Below the pieces are notes generated by a model, which was not told the DNA's origin, searched no databases, and worked only from the letters and a program-made list of their open reading frames with translations. A DNA stretch of 9,294 nt, from NCBI GenBank assembly GCA_023387655.1, contig JAEWHR010000149.1:1-9294 (forward strand), given 5' to 3'. The stretch is from Bacillota bacterium (lineage in GTDB: Bacteria; Bacillota; Clostridia; Lachnospirales; Lachnospiraceae). This document shows, piece by piece, positions 6,952 through 9,294 of this stretch (positions are counted from its first letter, which is position 1; every line of letters starts with the position of its first letter). The position numbers and the translations under genes are program-made.

Positions 6952-6980
6952 TTGACTAAAATGTAAATATATAGTATGAT
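6952..6980 (+). promoter_or_regulatory. Sigma-A type promoter of the riboswitch-antiporter operon
   Basis: TTGACT (6952-6957) and TATGAT (6975-6980) are separated by exactly 17 bp. Transcription is expected near 6987, just before the aptamer's first paired strand, giving a leader of about 310 bases. Confidence 0.75.
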
Positions 6981-6990
6981 GATAGAAACA

Positions 6991-7099
6991 ACTCCTAATA
7001 TCATAAATGATAATGGGGGACCCAATGTTAGGGGTGAATCTTATTAATTTTAGAGGGGCAACTTGGGAGCCCTAACCCGTCAGCTAACCTCATAGGAGT
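6991..7099 (+). promoter_or_regulatory. c-di-AMP riboswitch (ydaO/yuaA family)
   Basis: The aptamer is recognised from its conserved blocks in order: GGGGGACCCA (7015-7024), GGGGTGAATC (7031-7040), a GGGGC/GCCC stem (7055-7072) and CCGTCAGCTAACCTC (7077-7091), the most diagnostic stretch of the family. The closing helix P1 pairs ACTCCTA (6991-6997) with TAGGAGT (7093-7099), seven perfect pairs. A small stem TATCAT/ATGATA (6999-7012) precedes the core. This family binds cyclic di-AMP and typically switches off potassium transport and cell-wall genes when the ligand is high. Here it precedes an intrinsic terminator and a cation/proton antiporter gene, matching the known regulon type. Recognition is from memory of the consensus; a covariance search was not run. 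Confidence 0.9.
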
Positions 7100-7104
7100 A
7101 TACC

Positions 7105-7149
7105 AAGCGTATGACGAAACTCAATTTGAGTGAGTATATGCGCTTTTTT
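7105..7149 (+). terminator. Riboswitch expression-platform terminator
   Basis: AAGCGTATG (7105-7113) pairs with TATGCGCTT (7137-7145) including wobble pairs, with an inner ACTC/GAGT stem, followed by a T run (7144-7149). It begins 5 bases after aptamer helix P1. GAGTATA occurs both at the P1 3' strand (7096-7102) and in the terminator 3' half (7132-7138), which could allow competing folds; the exact antiterminator is not resolved. Confidence 0.75.
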
Positions 7150-7150
7150 C

Positions 7151-7199
7151 ATTCATGGCAGTAGAAAATTCGCGAAACGCATTTTTTACTGTCATGAAT
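7151..7199 (+). promoter_or_regulatory. Second long hairpin in the antiporter leader
   Basis: ATTCATGGCAGTAGAAAA (7151-7168) pairs with TTTTTTACTGTCATGAAT (7182-7199) over 18 positions; the only two deviations are G-T, that is G-U pairs in RNA. The tip has GCG (7172-7174) and CGC (7178-7180) around AAA. It starts one base after the riboswitch terminator and has no T tail after it, so it is not an obvious terminator. From 7200 to 7297 a second AAGGGAGGA (7212-7220) lacks a start codon at proper distance, and a weak hairpin GTCATAA/TTATGAT (7262-7284) abuts the antiporter ribosome binding site. Confidence 0.5.
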
Positions 7200-7297
7200 C
7201 GTCTGAACAAGAAGGGAGGATAAGAGTAATAACGTCAGTAATATGAAATGCGCGAAAGAACGTCATAAGGTTTAATATTATGATGGAGGATTTGTAA

Positions 7298-8572
7298 TTG
7301 GACTTGTTATTAACAATCGGTGTTGTTTTACTAGTTGGCGTTATCGGAGGGAAAATCGCAGGTATATTTAAGTTGCCTAACGTTTCCGGTTACCTCGTGG
7401 CAGGTTTGTTTCTTGGACCTTCCTTTTTTAAATTTATTGGAGCACAGGAAATCAATACATTTTCTGTTATAAATGAATTGGCATTGGCGGTTATCGCTTT
7501 TAATATCGGAAGCGAGTTTATAATCAAAGATATGTTAAAGTTGGGAAAATCAATCGTAATCATTACGCTTGCAGAAGTAGTGGGTGCAATTTTTATTGTA
7601 TTTTCAGTCATGTATTACCTATTTCAACAACCATTTGCATTTAGCATAGTGATTGCATCAATGTCTGCTGCTACCGCACCAGCTGCTACCTTATTAGTTA
7701 TGAGACAATATAAGGCACATGGACCATTAACCAAAACTATTTTGCCAGTAGTAGCGTTAGATGATGTGTTTGGTATTATGGCTTTTGGGATAGCTATGTC
7801 ATTAGCAAAGTTATCAGTAGGCAATCAACAGTATTCAATTATTCAAATGTTTCAAGGACCAATGATTGAGATATGTGGCTCTTTATTATTTGGCATAATT
7901 CTTGGTGGTGCCCTTGTTTTACTTGCAAAAAGATCAACTGGACGTGACAATTTGCAAGCAATCACCCTTGTAGCAATTGGATTAGCAACAGGATTATCCA
8001 AAGTACTTGGATTATCCTCTCTTTTAACCTGTATCATGATGGGGACAATGGTAGTGAATTATTCACATAAATCTAAGAGAGTTTTTGACTCAATCAATGA
8101 TTTTATTAATCCCGTGTATATTTTATTCTTCACCCTGGCAGGAGCCAGCCTAAATTTAAGCACCTTTAAAACGGTAGGACTTATGGGGATTGCCTATGTA
8201 TTTGCAAGAGCCAGTGGGAAGATGATAGGAGCTTACGTTGGAGCAAAAAGTGTAAAAGCAGATCCAATGATTACCAAATACTTAGGATTAGGTCTATTAC
8301 CACAAGGAGGTATCTCCATTGGCCTTATCGTATTGGTGAGACAGCAACTTCCAGAATATGCAGTTGCAATTAGTACGATTATCATGTTTAGTGTTTTAAT
8401 TTATGAAGTTTCTGGTCCTATCTTTGCAAAAATTGCTATTCAAAGAGCAGGTGAAATTAATGGACTTGAAAGACTAAAAGAAAAACAAAGTAGTAAGCAG
8501 GAGAGGCCTATCAAAGGGAATAACCATTTACCTTCTGCTTCCAACTACCAAAATATACAGAACGTTGAATAA
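7298..8572 (+). CDS. CPA2-type cation/proton antiporter without regulatory domain
   Basis: A 424-residue integral membrane protein of the sodium or potassium/proton antiporter superfamily. It opens with LLTIGVVLLVGVIGGKIAGIFKLPNVSGYLVAGLFLGP, typical of the first two segments of CPA2 (NapA/KefB-like) proteins, and shows about a dozen hydrophobic segments. TAPAATLLVMRQYKAHGPLT precedes VALDDVFG, whose adjacent Asp pair (D155, D156) matches the ion-binding Asp-Asp of electrogenic NapA-type antiporters. The C terminus after about residue 385 is a short polar tail; there is no RCK/TrkA-N domain, unlike KefB/KefC. The TTG start is supported by GGAGGA (7285-7290) 7 bases before. The gene lies under the c-di-AMP riboswitch and is followed after 15 bp by a PII-like gene, which may replace the missing regulatory domain. 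Whether Na+ or K+ is carried cannot be read here. Confidence 0.88.
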   Translation: MDLLLTIGVVLLVGVIGGKIAGIFKLPNVSGYLVAGLFLGPSFFKFIGAQEINTFSVINELALAVIAFNIGSEFIIKDMLKLGKSIVIITLAEVVGAIFIVFSVMYYLFQQPFAFSIVIASMSAATAPAATLLVMRQYKAHGPLTKTILPVVALDDVFGIMAFGIAMSLAKLSVGNQQYSIIQMFQGPMIEICGSLLFGIILGGALVLLAKRSTGRDNLQAITLVAIGLATGLSKVLGLSSLLTCIMMGTMVVNYSHKSKRVFDSINDFINPVYILFFTLAGASLNLSTFKTVGLMGIAYVFARASGKMIGAYVGAKSVKADPMITKYLGLGLLPQGGISIGLIVLVRQQLPEYAVAISTIIMFSVLIYEVSGPIFAKIAIQRAGEINGLERLKEKQSSKQERPIKGNNHLPSASNYQNIQNVE

Positions 8573-8587
8573 GGGAGGTTAGATCTT

Positions 8588-8932
8588 ATGTATGCATTAT
8601 TTGTTGTTTTAAATGCAATTGATTATTTAGAGGATATTCTTTCTGGATTTGCCGAGGTTGGAGTTAGTGGAGCGACTATTCTAGATAGTCAAGGCATGGG
8701 AAGTAGAATTGTAAACAATCGAAGTACAAATATCCCGCTATTTGGCGCATTGCATATGCTTCTTGAAGATTCCCATCCATACAGCAAAACTATATTCACC
8801 GTACTTGAAAGTGAAGAAATGGTTGATAAAACTGTCGCTGTTGTACAAGAGGTGATAGGGGATATATCTGAGACTGGTGTTGGTTTTATGTTTACCGTAC
8901 CGATTGGTAAAACATATCAGATTGGTCGATGA
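8588..8932 (+). CDS. Probable PII-like small ligand-sensing protein
   Basis: A 114-residue soluble protein with a ferredoxin-like beta-alpha-beta-beta-alpha-beta pattern: strand 2-9 (YALFVVLN), helix 11-24, strand 27-35 (SGATILDSQ, positioned like the PII ATILD/VKGFG strand), a long variable loop 36-66 in the place of the PII T-loop, strand 67-74 (KTIFTVLE), helix 75-91 and strand 97-105 (GVGFMFTVPIG, like the C-terminal PII strand). PII-like proteins are homotrimers that bind nucleotides between subunits and often regulate a neighbouring transporter (GlnK-AmtB, SbtB-SbtA); PstA/DarA members bind c-di-AMP. Classic GlnB uridylylation-site sequence is absent. GGGAGG (8573-8578) overlaps the end region of the antiporter stop and lies 9 bases before the ATG, indicating a shared operon. 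Assignment rests on pattern only; the ligand is unknown. Confidence 0.65.
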   Translation: MYALFVVLNAIDYLEDILSGFAEVGVSGATILDSQGMGSRIVNNRSTNIPLFGALHMLLEDSHPYSKTIFTVLESEEMVDKTVAVVQEVIGDISETGVGFMFTVPIGKTYQIGR

Positions 8933-8961
8933 GTATTAAAAAAATGAAAAGAACTGTCCTC

Positions 8962-8997
8962 AAACCCTTTGCCTTTACCTTGGCAAAGGGTTTTCTT
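8962..8997 (+). terminator. Rho-independent terminator closing the antiporter operon
   Basis: A perfect 12-bp stem, AAACCCTTTGCC (8962-8973) with GGCAAAGGGTTT (8982-8993), encloses an 8-base loop and runs into TTTTCTTC. It starts 30 bases after the PII-like gene. Bases 8998-9150 show no gene I can support. Confidence 0.9.
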
Positions 8998-9156
8998 CAT
9001 AGAAAATATGTAAATCATAATATGTCTACAGATGTAGAAAGCTGCTGCTGTAATTGGGACTTATATGAATGAGAAGTTTACTACCCTAGTTGTTTCTATA
9101 GTATAAAAAATATCCATCTCGATTTTCTTTACGGATGTTTTGGGGTGAAATTATTA

Positions 9157-9188
9157 TGTTATAATACAAGTGTTTAAGTGTTTAAACA
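9157..9188 (+). promoter_or_regulatory. Promoter and operator-like repeats before the ArsR-type gene
   Basis: An extended -10, TGTTATAAT (9157-9165), has no good -35. Immediately downstream AAGTGTTT is repeated in tandem (9168-9175, 9176-9183) and continues into the palindrome TGTTTAAACA (9179-9188). The repeats cover the expected start of transcription (about 9172), a repressor-type position fitting ArsR-family autoregulation, which is inferred. Confidence 0.45.
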
Positions 9189-9208
9189 GACAGAGGTGAA
9201 TAAAGATT

Positions 9209-9294
9209 ATGAATACAATTGAAGATATCGAACGATTACGGGAAGAACTTCAAGCTTGTCAGAAAACCTTACTAGCTATGGGAGATGAGACGAG
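9209..9294 (+). CDS. Start of a probable ArsR-type winged-helix regulator, 3' end cut by window
   Basis: Only 28 codons are visible, from an ATG preceded 9 bases upstream by AGAGGTGA (9192-9199). The N-terminal stretch is a charged helix (IEDIERLREELQACQKTL) followed by LLAMGDETR, which matches the L-GDETR-R-I-L opening of ArsR/SmtB-type winged-helix domains. Metal or ligand specificity cannot be judged, and the rest lies beyond the window. The repeats over its promoter support autoregulation. Confidence 0.6.
   Translation, partial: MNTIEDIERLREELQACQKTLLAMGDET

Noticed and set aside
6537..7025. 162-codon minus-strand reading frame
   Set aside because: It runs antisense through the arginase-like gene, its terminator, the operon promoter and the first part of the riboswitch; no ribosome binding site and low-complexity AT-driven composition.
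7243..7275. 10-codon frame (MKCAKERHKV) as a leader peptide for the antiporter
   Set aside because: The nearest ribosome binding site (7212-7220) is about 22 bases away, too far; only worth revisiting if conserved.
9022..9072. 16-codon frame with three consecutive cysteines
   Set aside because: No ribosome binding site and no promoter at proper distance; most likely chance.
9108..9142. ATCC...GGAT hairpin with flanking A and T runs
   Set aside because: Stem is short with a mismatch and a long loop, and no gene end is nearby.
1..9294. CRISPR array, tRNA, rRNA or complete insertion sequence
   Set aside because: No regularly spaced repeats, no tRNA-like or rRNA-conserved stretches and no transposase were seen on either strand.

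Overview
The window looks like a chromosomal segment of a low-GC Firmicute, most likely a clostridium of the Lachnospiraceae type. The reasons are AT-rich codon use, strong AGGAGG-type ribosome binding sites, Rho-independent terminators, and the family mix (XRE/TPR regulator with an ABC exporter, HxlR regulator, c-di-AMP riboswitch). No database search was possible, so species placement is inference.

Layout from left to right. (1) Positions 1-1892 hold the 3' part of a galactokinase-type GHMP kinase and a small amidohydrolase in the same direction. (2) Positions 1893-2298 are non-coding but structured: an extended -10 promoter, a short two-hairpin transcript candidate ending in a perfect terminator, then two related operator-like repeats 32 bp apart. 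(3) Positions 2299-5089 are a two-gene, overlapping operon of an XRE-type regulator with a long helical C-terminal region and a complete ABC exporter half-transporter. (4) A long hairpin at 5251-5336 lies between this operon and a convergent HxlR-family regulator (5358-5699, minus strand). Its core resembles two opposed ends of an IS3-type insertion sequence. (5) The HxlR gene has a clear promoter and a palindrome in its leader. The divergent side keeps only a good ribosome binding site and a broken or tiny reading frame. (6) A ureohydrolase (arginase-like) gene with its own terminator spans 5992-6905.

(7) Positions 6933-8997 form the most interesting unit. A sigma-A type promoter is followed by a recognisable c-di-AMP (ydaO/yuaA) riboswitch, its terminator, a second long hairpin, a TTG-started cation/proton antiporter of the CPA2 type with no cytoplasmic regulatory domain, and 15 bp later a small protein that looks PII-like; a terminator closes the unit. 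The simplest reading is a cation homeostasis operon with two control layers: c-di-AMP acting on the RNA, and a PII-like ligand sensor possibly acting on the antiporter protein. The second layer is inference. (8) The window ends in the first 28 codons of a probable ArsR-type regulator with a repeat-rich operator over its start of transcription.

No rRNA, tRNA, CRISPR array, complete insertion sequence or replication origin was seen.
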